A stretch of 64,000 nt of DNA from Mugil cephalus (GCF_022458985.1 NC_061789.1:5435501-5499500), one strand, 5' to 3'; counted from the first letter of the stretch, positions 46,578-59,633 are shown. Made by a program: numbers and translations. The notes: generated from the letters alone by a model not told the origin.

Positions 46578-49376
46578 GGTGTGTGTGTGTGTCAATAAAG
46601 TACATTTACAATCTCTACTTAAGATACCTCAAAGATAGTTAAGATCTTTGTCTAGTCCCTGGGTAGTAAAACTTTGTCAATCATTCAGAGTATTTGTTTC
46701 CAGAATATTATGGCGAGCAACAAAAGACATTAAAACAACTTTACAGACTGACAGTTCATTCACATTTCAGTAATTTCAGTGAATTCAGTAATTCAATGGT
46801 CACAAGGCCGCGATAAATTCTTACTGATGACAGGTTGATAGCATGGAGTAGAAGCTGGGAGGATGGGACTGTCTGTAGAGGCAGATGATGGATTTCCTGT
46901 TGTATAATGTGAAATTTGATCTGAAAATGTCTCTTACCGGCAATATTTTTGCTGTTTACTTTTATTGAAAAATTGCAGTTAACTCAGCATGGTGTCATCG
47001 CACACCCATTGTGAATGTTTGTGTGTGCTTTAATGTCAGCCTGTGGTCTCATCAGGATGATTCACTCAGGCAATATCTTTGACACTCCTGTTTTAGTTCA
47101 TCTAAGTACATTCTGAAAATATTTACATTTAATGAACAAATTATTTTTTATTTTTTTATGCACCCACTGTACGGCAGGTTTTGGGTGCACAGGCCATTTC
47201 TTTGACACCCCAGTTTTAGTTCAACTAAGTAAAAGTATATTTAGAAATTATTTCATCAACAACCTGAAATTTCATGACAGAAATAAGTATTGCTGCATTT
47301 AGTTCTGGGTCTCAGTATCGTGCTATGACTGGTCTTACTAAAACAGTGCTACCCCCATTGAACAAATAAGGAATAGCAGTTACTTCTATTGAGAATTTGC
47401 TGTTAATGTCTTACATGTCATTTTCACACTTCCGGGGGGTCTACACTGGAACCTCCGGGGAGCCAGTTTTTTGACCGACAGGGCGTTTGACACTCCTGCC
47501 CTAGATGACAAAGGTGGACAGTAAAATAGACAGGGGACGCTACAAAGTGGGAGAAACCATATCTCTCCTGGTCTTCATGTCTTTCAACCCGGCCACATTC
47601 TCACCTGTTGACACTTCATCAATCTCCCTGACGTCCGCTGCCAGGATGGTGTCATCACACACCCGCCGCGGGATGTTTGTGTGTGGTTTAATGTCAGGAC
47701 AATAGCAACTCAGGCCAGATGAACAATTTATAGACAAAAACATCTTGGCGAGCATTGTGTGTTTCTTTTATCACCAAAGCAATTAATCGCAGGAGAACAG
47801 ACAGTATGGCCACCTGTGATCTCATCAGGATGACTCACTCGTACCTAGAGAGACACTGGAGATGAATGACTGAATGTCTCTTGCATGGTGAGAACAGGAC
47901 TCTCCATCGTTGTTGAAGTTAATCATGAGGGGAACATGAGTAATTGGAGCGGATTTTATTTCAACTACTGCAACTCAAGTGCCCTCATAAGCTCCAACCG
48001 GTCCAAGATTCTGCTGCGTGAATCATCACCAGAGCCTCTGCTTCGCCACCGTATCACTTCCATCCTACAGAGAACAAAGAACTCAATTCAAAAATCCACC
48101 ACTCTTAACTCCAGTACCGCCCAATATCCGAAAGAAGTTCAGTTCACATGCTCCATGTGCATCCATAACATGGCATATTGCCATTTCTTGGCCCAGAGGA
48201 GCAATCGTAGTGTGTGAAGACTGTCTTAAGGGGTTAAGTAGGGCCTTCAGCCTGTGTATAACACTGGGAAAAATCAGGAAGAATATTACTTCCATTATCT
48301 CACCATATAAGGAGTTGTTTTCCCCTTTGCTGCAGTTTATGCATAGACTACAGTACATCACACCCCAATATTTCACCTGCTGGAAACCAGATAAAGGCAA
48401 TAGGCTACACACGGAAATTCAATGACACATGCGAGGCAGCGCTCCTCCCTTCTGTATGGGTGGAGCCTAGGTAGAACAAGGTCACTGTGTCTGCTTGGAT
48501 GAGGGCTTTGGTTTTTTCTACCCTTAAGGTGGATACTCTGAAGTCTCAGCACTGAATTAATACCTATTGTCTGTATACCAGATAAATAACCTAAACATCA
48601 GAAATTGTCGCGTGATTTATGCATAAATGTACTATCCTTTCAAAAAGATCCTGGGCTGAAGGAGACGAAATTATCCTCCTTCGACAAGATAATGTTCAAT
48701 ATACTAGTGAGCGAGAAATTACTTTCAGGACAAAAAAGACCACAGGAAAAATGAACAAAGGGACCAAATGTCCAAAATCTGAAAAAACATCATGACATGA
48801 GACGCACAAAAATGAAACTTAAAAAAACTTAACTCATAGTAGTCTAATTGAACAAAGTTGATGTAATCTACAAAAGTAGAGTACACTGCCACGACTAAAG
48901 CAGAGTACTGAATATGACTCATTCTACAATACATTACGTCGACTACTGCACAGATACAATGTTTAGAATGTTTTTTTGCTTGAATTGAGTCTACGTCTGG
49001 CTAGACCCAAGCAGAGTTACAATCATCTGTATATGGGGTTCGTGTTTATAAGCCTTTATTTATAAGCCTGTCGATTTAATGAGCCTCTGTTTGGATTTCG
49101 TGTGTGTGTTTGAGTGTGGACAGCTCCTTGTTGCAACATGTTATAGCTGCTGTCTAGGCAACTGTTGAGCTTCCAATATGTTTCTCCTCGACTCAGTTCA
49201 GTCCTTTATATTCACATTAAAAAAAAAAAAAAGTTCTGAGAACGCCTTATATGACTTCCGTATAAATGGGGTTGGAGGTGGGCTTTTCAAATTTTTGAGT
49301 CTTAAAAATGGGCTGATGATGATTACATCGCATTAATCGTACTGACATGACTGACATTTGTGTCTCTTTGTTTCAG
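45346..49376. other. tnnt1: tnnt1 intron 1
   Basis: Contains (GT)n at 46541-46592. A locally duplicated block contains ATGGTGTCATC.CACACCC and CTCATCAGGATGA.TCACTC (about 46990-47075 and 47640-47845). A degenerate LINE scrap at about 47960-48080 (CTACTGCAACTC..GTCCAAGATTCTGCTGCG..ATCATCACCAGAGCC) is also present. No gene is seen. Confidence 0.45.
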
Positions 49377-49378
49377 CC

Positions 49379-52300
49379 ATGTCAGATGTAGAAGAAGAAT
49401 ACGAGTGAGTGGAACCCAATGATCCTTTAACAGCACTTTATTTCACTATTAACCCATCAACTGTTGTGGTTAAATGATGTTTTCCTTTATTTATTCTCTC
49501 TAGGGAACAGACGGAGGGTAAGCGCACCCGAGCATCCATATTTTACACTCAAAGTTTCACCGAGGAGGCATTACCTGCCCCAGGTGTCCTTGTATGTGAC
49601 TTTGTTTCTTCTTCTCCCAGAGGCTGAGGAGGAACAGGAAGCTGAGCCCGAGGAGGAGGCGGAGGCGAACGAGCAGGTGGAGGTGGAGGAAGATGGAGGT
49701 CAGCTGGGGATGACCGCACCACATATCACACAAGATTGTTGTCTTGTCTAGAGACACAGTTAACTGGCACTAACTCACATATCAACTTCCTCTCTATCCT
49801 ACTCTCCCACTGGCTGACGTTGTGCTGATCCGGCCAATCAGAGCTTCAAGAGTACCAAGGTAGGGACACATACATCTCCACCAGTGTCACTTTAACACCA
49901 CATTCACTGCTAATAATAATCTGTTTTGGCGGAAATGTTTTACCTTTAAGATGTGCAGATTTTGAAATAATGTCCGCCTGTGCATAGGTTGAATACACGT
50001 TTGCATGCAAACATCAGATGTGTTTTACTCCTGCAAGACATTCTCTGTGGGTTTAAACCTAGGTGGCCAAGAACCAGAGTTCATATTCATGCTCTGTCAA
50101 GAATTAGGTGAAAATAATAATAATAATTATAATAATAACAATAACAGTTTGTATTTCAGTGTCGAACTTTGCTGGTTAGCTTGTGGGTCTTTAGCCCCGC
50201 CCACTTTTTGCAAAAAAAAAAAAAAAGGTCATACCCAAAGTAGATTGAAAGCTGTTCATGAACATTTTGGAGCTCATGCATGATCTTGGTCTCTTTTAAA
50301 AGCCAAGACACTGAAGTTTCTATCACAAAAGTCAGAATCGCTCGAAGTGGTTTTGTTCTTGAGTAATCAAACTTGGCACACAGTTAAAAAATAAGAAGTT
50401 GTTGGGCTCGCCTGAATATTTTTTGTTTTGCTATGTGATGTCGGCTGTGTTGGTTGAAATCTATGATGTCTCTAATTGGTTCAAAAAGCTACTGCTGTCC
50501 TATATACGATCCAGTGGAATGTTTAATGTAACCTAATAAATTAATTTCCCCTCTGAGAATGTTTAATGTAGGAGTAAAAAGTCTGATAGACATGAGCACA
50601 AACGTTGTATAGGGGAAAAAAAAAATGTGCACAGAAATGTTCAACGAAACTACATTTCCCTGCAGCCACAGTAGGTGGCGCATACTTGCATGATGGGAAA
50701 TTGTAGTTCTGTTCGGAAATAGCTCGATATTTTGGAACGTATCTTGCTTTGTTTCTGGTAAAGGCAGCATCCAGCTGCTGGTTAGCTTAGTTTACCACAA
50801 AACAGCTGGACGTAGCTAATAGCTAGCAGCAACTAGTTTTTATGCTAAGCTAAGCTAGCTGACTTCTGGGTGTAGAGTGCATTCCAAAATGTCAAACTAT
50901 TTCTGTTTGAACGATAGTAACTTGGGGCTTCTTACAATCATTTCATTGTTCTCTCACCTTTTTTCTCTCTATCCTATTATTTCCCTACCCATTTATGCCT
51001 CTCTATATTCATGTGAGTTACTTTCCTTCCCTTTCCTCTTTAATTCCCCCCCTGCTCTCCCTCCTCTCCTTTTTTCCCTTGGTTTTCACCTCGTTTGCAT
51101 TTCATTTCAACCACAACTGATAACTCTTTTGTCATCCCCACGTCTGATTTTGCTGCCACACCTCCATCTTTCATTCTGTCTGTATGTGCCTGCTCCGTCA
51201 GATCATGACGCCCAGGAGGAAGGTGAGAAACGGTACCTAACATATTAAAATTAGATTTACATTTGCAAATCTTACTGAGCTCCTTTAACAAAAAATATTT
51301 ACAGCAATGCTTATTAGTACTCAAATCTTCTAAATTATTACTGTAGAGACACTTTATTTATTTCAGATTTAATGTAAGTGACAGATGTCCAGGATTAATA
51401 AAGAAGGTGTTTTAGTTTTGTCACAACTAATAATTGCGTTTTCTTTTCCCAGTCCTGTGCTTTCAGTCATACTAATTATTACATTTCACATTTTAACTTT
51501 TCACCATTTAAATTTCTTTTGTCTCTTTTCCGTGCAGAGGAGGAGCGCCCCAAGCCCAAGTATGTTCATTCATCTTCTCTTCTGAGATTTATAGTAGTAG
51601 AAGAAGTCTTTCTGTCCAAATAATGTTGTGTAACTTGCAGATGTGTACTTCTTCCTTCCTTGTTTCAGGCCAATGGTTCCTCAACTTGCTCCTCCAAAGA
51701 TTCCTGAGGGGGAGAGAGTGGACTTTGATGTGAGTGGGAAGATATTTGATTTTGCAGCTGCATCAAAAAAAATGTTCCCATGAACAGTCGGCAAAAAGGC
51801 AGAAAATTTCAATGTTCAATGAACTTTCACAGGAGTTCCTCATTGGTTGGTACTTGGACCATTTTCATATCCGTCCCAACAAGCTCTGTAACAACTCCAA
51901 CCAAACTCTAGACGCAGCTGTGTCTTTGTTTTTGCTAGTCAGGTAGGGTCATACAGAATCATACAAATATTTGTATCGCCAAACCTCCTCCGTTGACCTT
52001 TCTTCGATGAGTTCCATCTTTATTTATCCAAAATAATCAATTCCAAATTTTTGGAGATGGAGAAGCAGCCAGAAATACTGAAGCAGTTACACGGTACTAA
52101 CAATGGACCAATCACAGCTCTTGCGCTCTTGGTGCATAGTTACATTTCTGGGGCAGGTGCACGTCAGGCTAGCAGCCTAAACCGCCAATCTATAACAGCT
52201 AATCAACATATTTTATGAGCTAGAAAACTACACCTGAGGTCCATGTTTGGCCCAAGCGGCGACCTCCGGGTCCGAGCGATGAAGCCCATGTGGAAGTGCA

Positions 52301-55300
52301 AAAACTTGCAGTTCATCGAGTGGCCGCTTGAGGCTCCCCCCATGTTAAAAAACCCAACATTACAGCATTATTAAACATGTTTACAACCTGGTACAAAAAA
52401 AAAAACGATTTTATTCTCAACAGTTCATTTCACTATTCATGACAACTGTATAATTGAGGGTGTTCCAGCTTGGAGTGCACTTTGGGCTTCAGCTTCGAGC
52501 CAATGATTTGGACATGTAACAATTCACCTACCTTTGAATTCCCAAAAGATAATATGTCAAGACCAATGGTTATTAATACATCATATGTCACTGTTATCTT
52601 CTCGGGACCCAGAAGGCGGTACCGATATCTGTCTCTGACATTGTTCCAACCAGGACATTCACAGAAAGCGTATGGAGAAGGACTTACTGGAGCTGCACAC
52701 TCTGATCGACGCACACTTCGAGCAGAGGAAGAAGGACGAGGAAGAACTCATTGGTCTCATGGAGAGAATTGCAAGTTTACTTTCATACTTAATACTTAGA
52801 AGATGTTCAGAATAAGCACTGAAATATAAACTGGATTTTCTTCCTTAAATCTACTTCTTAAATCTTCTTTTTTACTTTAATTTCCCTCAGGAGCGTCGTC
52901 GGTCAGAGAGAGCAGAGATCCAGAGGGTCAGAGCAGAGAAGGAGAAGGACAGACAGAACAGGATTGCGGTAACAAAATCTCATGAAACACATCTCTAATC
53001 TCCAACATGTAACAACATGTCCATTAGGAGGATAAACACTGTGTTCCGTTATATGTACAGTTTTTCCTTTGAATATTTGAAGACAAATAACTTAACGAGC
53101 TGCGTTGCTTGAAATATTTTTCCTTTCTGTGTCCATCTGGCAGGAAGAGCGTCACAGAAAAGAAGAAGAGGAGGCCAAGAAGAAGGCCGACGACGATGCC
53201 AAGAAGAAGAAAGTGTTAACTGGCATGGGAGCAAACTTTGGAGGCTTCCTGGCCAAGGTCAGACATCCAGCTGTTTGTGCAGCTGTGGAGGCTTAATTAG
53301 GGGCTACGGGGCCTGCGGCCTCAGGCAAAGGGACTCCATTCAATTCAGTTTTATTTATATAGCGCCAATAACAATACAAATTGTCTCAAGATGCTTTACA
53401 AAAACCAGCCTGCAACCTCCAGAGCAAGCCTCTTTTAACAGGAAGAAACCTTGAGCAGAACCCAGCTCACATGGAGGGACCCATCTGCCGAAGGCCAGTC
53501 GGGTAGAAACAGAGAAGATAGAGAGAAAAGAAGAGCAGGAGAAACAAGATAAACAAACTTCTGTCATAGATACATACATCAACCTGAAGGAAACATGCAG
53601 GGTCTAGTTATATAACACATAGCTGATGATCTGTGACAGTTTGTGAGTATAACAGGAATCATGGGCAGGTTGGTGAATTGTTCATCTAGGTAGGAGTGGA
53701 CAACTGGAGGAGGCCATGATGACTGGAGCAGATGTAGTTTATGGAGCTCCACAGGTCTGATATTCAGCACTCCAGACCAGAGACCCTCACAAGAAGATGG
53801 AGAGGGAGGGGAGAGAGTGAGACACAGTGGTTAGTAATAGAAAATAAATTATAAGAGATAGAAAATAAATGATAAGATATTAGAGGACAGGAGCCAGAGA
53901 AGAGAGAGGAGAGGACATGTCCTCAGTGCATCGTCCCCCTGCAGCCTAGGCCTATAGCAGCATAACTAAGGGATGGTTAAGTCCAGCCCTAGCTATAAGC
54001 TTTGTCAAAAAGGAAAGTCTTAAGCCTGACCTTAAACGTAGAGACTGTGTCTGCCTCCTGAACCCAAACTGGGAGCTGGTTCCACAGGAGAGGAGCCTGA
54101 TAGCTGAAGGCTCTACCTCCCATTCTACTTTTAGAAACTCTAGGAACCACAAGCAGACCTGCACTTAGAGATCGTAGTGATCTGTTGGGACAGTATGGTA
54201 CTATGAGGTCTTTCATGTATGATGGAGCTAGGCCTTTCGGGGCCTTGTATGTAAGGAGGAGGATTTTAAATTCAATTCTAGATTTTAAAGGGAGCCAATG
54301 AAGAGAAGCTAATACTGGAGTAATATGATCTCTCTTGCTAATTCCTGTCAGTGCTCTTGCTGCAGCGTTTTGAATCAATTGGAGGCTTTTTAAAGAGTAT
54401 TTGGAGCCAGACAGTAACGAGTTATAATAATCCAGCCTGAAAGACACAAATGCATGAACTAGTTATTCCGCATCACTCTGAGAAAGGATGTTCCTAATGT
54501 TGATGATATTACGAAGGTGAAAGAAAGCAGTCCTGGTCACCTGCTTTATTGAGAATTTAAGGACAAATCCTGGTCAAATATAACACCAAGGTTTTTCACA
54601 GTAGTACTGGAGGCCAAGGTAACACCATACAACAAAAGCAGGTGATTAGATAATGAATCTCTGACGTGTTTAGAGCCAAATATGATAACTTCGGTTTTGG
54701 CTGAGTTTAAAAGTAGAAAATTACAGGTCATCCAAGTCTTTATGTCTTAAAGGCACTTGGAGTTTAACCAGCGGATTAGTTTCGTCTGGTTTCATGGATA
54801 AATACAGCTGTGTATCATCTGCGTAGCAATGGAAGTTTATGCCGTGCTTTCTAATAATATTGCCTAAGGGAAGCATGTATGATCTGAATAATATTGGTCC
54901 TAGCACTGAACCCTGAGGTACTCCAATGCAAAGATTTTCTGAGAAAAGGATAAGGATCTTTGTTTTTAACTTGCAAGTGGATCCAAAATATTAACTCTCC
55001 AAGGACAAAAAAACATATCAAAGTCTTCAGGAAGGTTTTACGACGCCCACAGGCTGCTTGTTTTTCTGATAGGAGCTACTGTTTTGTCACAGTGAGCCCG
55101 AATGTGAGACCAGTGAAAAGGTTGTTGCCACTGCAACAGCAGCTCTGGGCCGCAGCTGAGACCAGTTCATTCATCAGATGTCTCCGCTGTTAATACAGCT
55201 GATCCCTGTGTCCCACACATTTATGTTACAACAACAGACACCAACACACACACCTCCCCACCCAGGCAACTTTGTAATTACAAACACACACACATACACA

Positions 55301-56891
55301 CACAAAGTTTCATTTGTTTGGCTCTCCGTTAGCTTTAGCTAAGGCCATAGCTATTCTTCTTGCTAGTCCACACTCAACACAATTTACTCTTACTCTGCAG
55401 TACACAATCACCCAAAACTAAAAAAAAAAAATTTATAAATGCTCAGATGGCCAATTATATATCTACATACATTATAAGTGATTCCATTACCATAATTTGG
55501 ATCTCATGAATCCATTCAAATTTACATTGTACACAGTAGCCTAAACTAAACATTAGCACACACAAAGCTGTTTTGCTAATAAATGCTCTTTCAGTAATTC
55601 TTCAAAACAGTATTTGTTATTGATTGAAGATGATGGTGACCGTGTGTGTGCTCTGTCTCAGGCCGAGTCGAGGAAGGGTAAACGCCTCACGGGCCGAGAG
55701 ATCAAGAAGAAGACTCTGGCTGATCGACGACAGCCGCTGGGCATCGACAATATGAGGGAGGACGGGCTCAAGTGAGTCCCTTCCTATATTAGACGGCTAA
55801 GCAACAACAGCATAATATTAGAACATACACCGATCAGCCACTACATCATGAACAATGACGGCAGGAGTGAATAACATCAATCATCTTGTGACAATTCAAT
55901 GTTCTGCTTATGACTGATTGTATCGAAGCCTTGGGCTATGATCTGTTCATGTATTGTTAATTTCCTCTGTTTCCTCAAGATCTTGAGTTATCTATCTCAT
56001 TATCTCAGAAAAACACACTCAAACAGAGGAAATAAACTTGTTATCACAGGAAAGTGGATAAAATAATATTTTGTGTGACTGCATGGCGGCTTAGGGCTTC
56101 CATTAAACACACCCAGTAAACCAAATTATTATGACAAACGATAAGATGTTACAATCCCTCATGCCAAGATCCAAGGCAAAACCCATTTAGAAGCCCAGTC
56201 CAACTAGAAAACAACAGACCAGGAGGCTAGCAGTCAGCTACCAGCTAACAACCAGCAAGGAGACACCAGGTAATTAGCTTAGCCAACAGCTGTAGGCACA
56301 TCACTGGGGTTGCCTTCACTGACATTACGTTAAGTTCGGCTAATTTAGCTAATTTCGTTTCTACTCCGCTGTGAGTCAAGGTGTGTGTGGCGACTAGCTG
56401 TGGCGGCCCTGTCTTCTTCTTCTTCTTCTTCTTCTTCTTCTTCTTCTTCCTCTTCCTCTTCCTCTTCCTCTTCCTCTAACTTCCTGTTTTTTGTTTCCAA
56501 GGAAACGGGCTCAAGAAATGTGGAACTGGATCTACCAGCTGGAATCTGAGAAGTTTGACCATATGGAGCACATGAAACACCAGAGATATGAGGTGATCCT
56601 GGGGCTGCATTCATTTTATTCATCACCCAAAAAGCATCTTTGGTTCCAACCAGACTGGTGGGAGTTTTAGGTTTGTACATCAGATTTCATCAGATTTCTT
56701 TCTATGTGTCCTGTAGATCACTGTGCTGCTTAACCGAATCCAACATGCTCAAAAATTGTGAGTAGATAAATGTTATTTTTCATCTTCACAACTTCGCCCA
56801 TATTTTCATTTCACTCAATCCTCTACTCTCCCTCCCACCACACAGCAAAAAGGTCCACGGCAAAGGAAAGGTGGGAGGACGCTGGAAATAA
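49379..56891 (+). CDS. tnnt1: Troponin T, slow skeletal type
   Basis: Fourteen coding exons: 49379-49404, 49504-49517, 49621-49698, 49842-49859, 51202-51222, 51538-51559, 51669-51729, 52654-52770, 52891-52968, 53144-53257, 55662-55771, 56502-56592, 56717-56757 and 56846-56891. They give 278 residues, or 272 without the 18-base exon. Troponin T anchors the troponin complex to tropomyosin on thin filaments. An acidic N-terminal region is followed by [20 protein letters not shown], the tropomyosin-binding segment ([20 protein letters not shown], then ERRRSERAE), [16 protein letters not shown], the TnI/TnC-binding helices ([29 protein letters not shown]) and the invariant end [10 protein letters not shown]. 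tnnt1 is chosen over tnnt2/tnnt3 because syt5 is adjacent, as in mammals, and the overall match is to TNNT1. Intron 8 uses a GC donor. Confidence 0.93.
49842..49859 (+). CDS. tnnt1: 18-base tnnt1 microexon (ELQEYQ), probably alternative
   Basis: AATCAG precedes 18 bases encoding ELQEYQ, followed by the donor GTAGGG. The phase is 1 on both sides, so skipping keeps the frame. N-terminal acidic microexons are alternatively spliced throughout the troponin T family. The acceptor's pyrimidine tract is weak, so inclusion may be regulated or may not occur. Confidence 0.55.
50649..50707. promoter_or_regulatory. Inverted ZNF143-like sites flanking a CTCF-like site
   Basis: ACTACATTTCCCTGCAG (50649-50665, +) and ACTACAATTTCCCATCATGC (50688-50707, -) resemble the ZNF143/THAP11 motif; the second has one extra T. 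Between them, ACAGTAGGTGGCGC (50668-50681) fits 13 of 14 positions of the CTCF core. It lies in the tnnt1 intron between the microexon and the next exon. Confidence 0.4.
51935..52190. mobile_element. Partial copy of the foldback element arm
   Basis: Shares TTCCATCTTTA.T.ATC.AAA, GAAGCAG, TACTGAAGCAGT, TGGACCAATC.C.GCTCTTG and GGG.AGGTGCACGTCAGGCTA with the arms of the 2168-3467 element. It lies in the tnnt1 intron before exon 52654-52770. Confidence 0.65.
52771..52890 (+). other. tnnt1: GC-AG intron in tnnt1
   Basis: The preceding exon must end ...GAGAGAATT to continue into GAGCGTCGTCGG (MERI-ERRR, as in other troponin T). The intron therefore starts GCAAGT and ends TTTCCCTCAG. No GT donor nearby preserves the frame and family sequence. 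Confidence 0.85.
53336..54960 (-). pseudogene. L2 LINE, 5'-truncated, in a tnnt1 intron
   Basis: The minus strand encodes the RT block ([26 protein letters not shown], 54721-54906), [13 protein letters not shown] (54546-54731) and the C-terminal region ([38 protein letters not shown], 53989-54447), then the 3' tail TTTTATTTATATAGCGCCAA at 53346. Several frameshifts break it. The C-terminal part is nearly identical to that of the copy at 36.2-36.9 kb. Confidence 0.88.
55833..55915. mobile_element. Tc1-like MITE end fragment
   Basis: CACCGATCAGCCACTACATC and the following 'GAGTGAATAACATCAATCAT' match the left end of the family; only about 80 bases remain. Confidence 0.6.
56413..56477. repeat. 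tnnt1: (CTT)n/(CTTCCT)n tract upstream of a tnnt1 acceptor
   Basis: About eleven CTT units followed by CTTCCT units end 25 bases before the acceptor AG at 56500-56501, extending the polypyrimidine tract of the exon at 56502. Confidence 0.9.
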
Positions 56892-57049
56892 AGTGGACAT
56901 GAAACAGAAATGAAACGATCTGTGAAGTGGTAAAGAAAACAAAAAGGAATCACAAGAGGAATCAGACATTTATTCTCCACAGTCCTCTAGAGACAGATCC
57001 TTTTATGAGGACAATTGGATATTGTTGCTTGATATGAAACATTATTGAT

Positions 57050-57055
57050 AATAAA
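57050..57055 (+). terminator. tnnt1: tnnt1 polyadenylation signal
   Basis: AATAAA lies 159 bases after the TAA stop (56889-56891). Confidence 0.65.
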
Positions 57056-57059
57056 ACTA

Positions 57060-57310
57060 CATCCACTAAATGTTGACTTTCTGTGATGTGTGTTGTCCTT
57101 GGGATATTGAATTAAGCCCTGTTCACATGTCAATTAGTTCACTTTGAAGCCAAGTTTGCTGCATTCTGTTGCAATTACACATGGACTTTAGTGATCCACA
57201 AGGGAAGCTGTTTGTTTACAGTAGCTTAGTTGCACATAAACAAACAGCACCAGAACCACAAGTAAAAAGAAAACGGGTGGATAGTAAAAATAAATAAGTA
57301 AAAATTGAAT

Positions 57311-57374
<64 letters not shown>

Positions 57375-59290
57375 CTAGGAAAGAAAATTTTTAAATAATA
57401 AAAAATAAAAATAGTAAAAGAATAAAAATAAATTTTGCATATGAGCAAATGTACATTAAGTAAATATATATATTATATACATTGGAAAGAACATTTTAAA
57501 TAATAATGAAAATAATTGTAAATGGAAAAATCTTGTAAAATAAAATTAAAAAAAACAGTACAGTAAAAATGTACAAAAGTTTACAAAATAAAATGACAAA
57601 ATAAAAATAATAAAAGTAAATATTTTGCAAAATAAAATAAAATAGTATAAGCAAAAAAGACATTTTGCATACAAATGCACAAGAAATAGAGACAGAAGTA
57701 AATACATATTATATACATAGGAAGGATTAATGTGCATTAATAACATGGAGTTATCAGAAGAAGATGAGTTGTTGTAGAGCTGGACTGACAATGATTTGGG
57801 GTTCCTGAATTTAGTTACAAGAGGAGTTGACATGTCATTCGCAAAACAGCAGCTTCGGGTGACCTGAGGATAAAAGACATATGAGTCATCCTCCTGTTTG
57901 AGGATCACAGATTTCTGTCTCTATCTTCATCACAACATACTCACTGGCTTTTACTCATCGCATATCAAACATGTTGATCTACACGTATTTCATGTCACGT
58001 TGTCGGCCGACACCATAACTCAAGTAACGTTGCTGCATTACTCAAGGAGACATAACTTTTGTTTTTCCTTATCTCTGCAAAACAAACCTCCATCTGATTC
58101 CGTGGAAAACACAGATGCGGGTCCAGATCTGAGAAACATGTACCTAAATATAAATACATATCACAAAGACGGAGGGTGGTTTAGATTAGTGATATGACCG
58201 GCACATTGAAATATAACAGTATTCATTAGTGACCGGACCCTTTGAGCTAAACTCACGTCAACACAGGACAAATGTACCCTTAAACACAGTCTAATCTATT
58301 CAATAGCACAGTTTTGTTGCAACATTGTACATTGAATGTACACCTGCTCTGAGCAATGTGAGGGATTTAATGCTCCGCTGGTAATGTTGACGCACAGACA
58401 GTCGACCGTGCACCACCTGATATATCACCAAGACCCCGTCACAAACATGCATGTCTCATCCCTCAGTGGTGCCGGAGATCAGTTTAATCAGAGCTCCTCA
58501 TCGCCCCCGCTGCAAGTAGAGGGGGGGGTCTCATGCGGGATATGGGAAATAACTGAAGCTATGTGAAGGGGGGAGGGAAGGAAGGGAAGGAGTTAAGATC
58601 AAGAATGTTATGCAATATGAAGCTTTTTTAGACTTGCAAACTAGTTTTGACCTCAAGATGAAGGAATGTTATAAGAGTAAAGGAAGTGCTCCTTCAGGTG
58701 GCCTAATACTGCCACTGCACTCTGATGCATCCAGTCAGTGATTTACAAGGATTTTCAGTGCATGTATTTTATAACTTGTTTCCATTACATATCTTATATT
58801 ATATTATGAATTTCTGGCATTTCTACAAAAAAAAAAAAAAAGAGTCAGACAAAGAGAATCTGAGCAAACAAATGCAAGCACAAATATTCTACTTGCACAT
58901 TTACTTTCAAAAAATAGACAGAGCAACTAAATGTTTCCAGTAACTAACGTCTACAGGGAATTTAGAGGAATTTTAGCCCAGAACCACTTCAGTTCTGACA
59001 TGTCTTCCTGCTCAGGACACAACGTATTGGCCTCTTGTGTATCGTTCAGCTCCAAATTAATACAAATAACATCAACAATGCCATACAAACTGAAGACGGT
59101 GGCAGATGTTGGAAGTGGACTGCGACTTTGAATTTGTACGTTTGAAGGAAAGTGACACTGGACCATTAAAGTGAACCTTGTAAAATAATGTGGCTACATA
59201 TATATTTAGGGTTCTGTTATTGACTAGAAAGTATAATTAAAGTATTTAAAAATGTCAACTAGTTATAGAGAAATATAGAAATTCATCATC
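57060..59290. other. Intergenic region between tnnt1 and syt5, no gene seen
   Basis: AT-rich and A-rich tracts dominate 57240-57720. No conserved coding frame, RNA gene or terminal repeats were recognised in the rest. Confidence 0.45.
57316..57368. repeat. (AT)n microsatellite
   Basis: About 26 AT units, followed by an A-rich region to about 57720. Confidence 0.95.
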
Positions 59291-59309
59291 ACTAAATATA
59301 CAACGATTG

Positions 59310-59600
59310 AGCGATTGGTCGGTTCATTGCTTGATTGCTCGGTTGGTCGGTCGTCGGTTGGTTGGTTAATTGGTTGATCGCTTGATTAGTTTCTTGCTTG
59401 CTTAGTTGATTGCTTGATTGCTTGGTTGGCTGGTCAGTTGGTTGATTGCTTACTTGCTTAGTTGATTGCTTGATTGCTTGGTTGGTTGGTCGGTTGGTTG
59501 ATCGGTTGGTGGATTGGTTGGTTAGTTGGTTGATCGCTTGGTTAGTCGGTCGGTTGCTTGCTTGATCTCTTGGTTGGCTGGTTGGTCTGTTGTTTGTCTT
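59310..59600. repeat. Degenerate TTGN tetranucleotide array
   Basis: Almost every fourth position is preserved in TTGG/TTGC/TTGA/TCGG units over about 290 bases. The Asn/Gln/Pro-rich minus-strand frame is a product of the array. Confidence 0.85.
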
Positions 59601-59633
59601 GTTTGTTGACTGACTGATTGAGCGACCACTTAC

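Noticed and set aside
47885..48425. Two overlapping plus-strand ORFs of 110 and 135 codons
   Set aside because: The only recognisable part resembles a degenerate LINE scrap near 47960-48080; the rest has no motif or exon borders.
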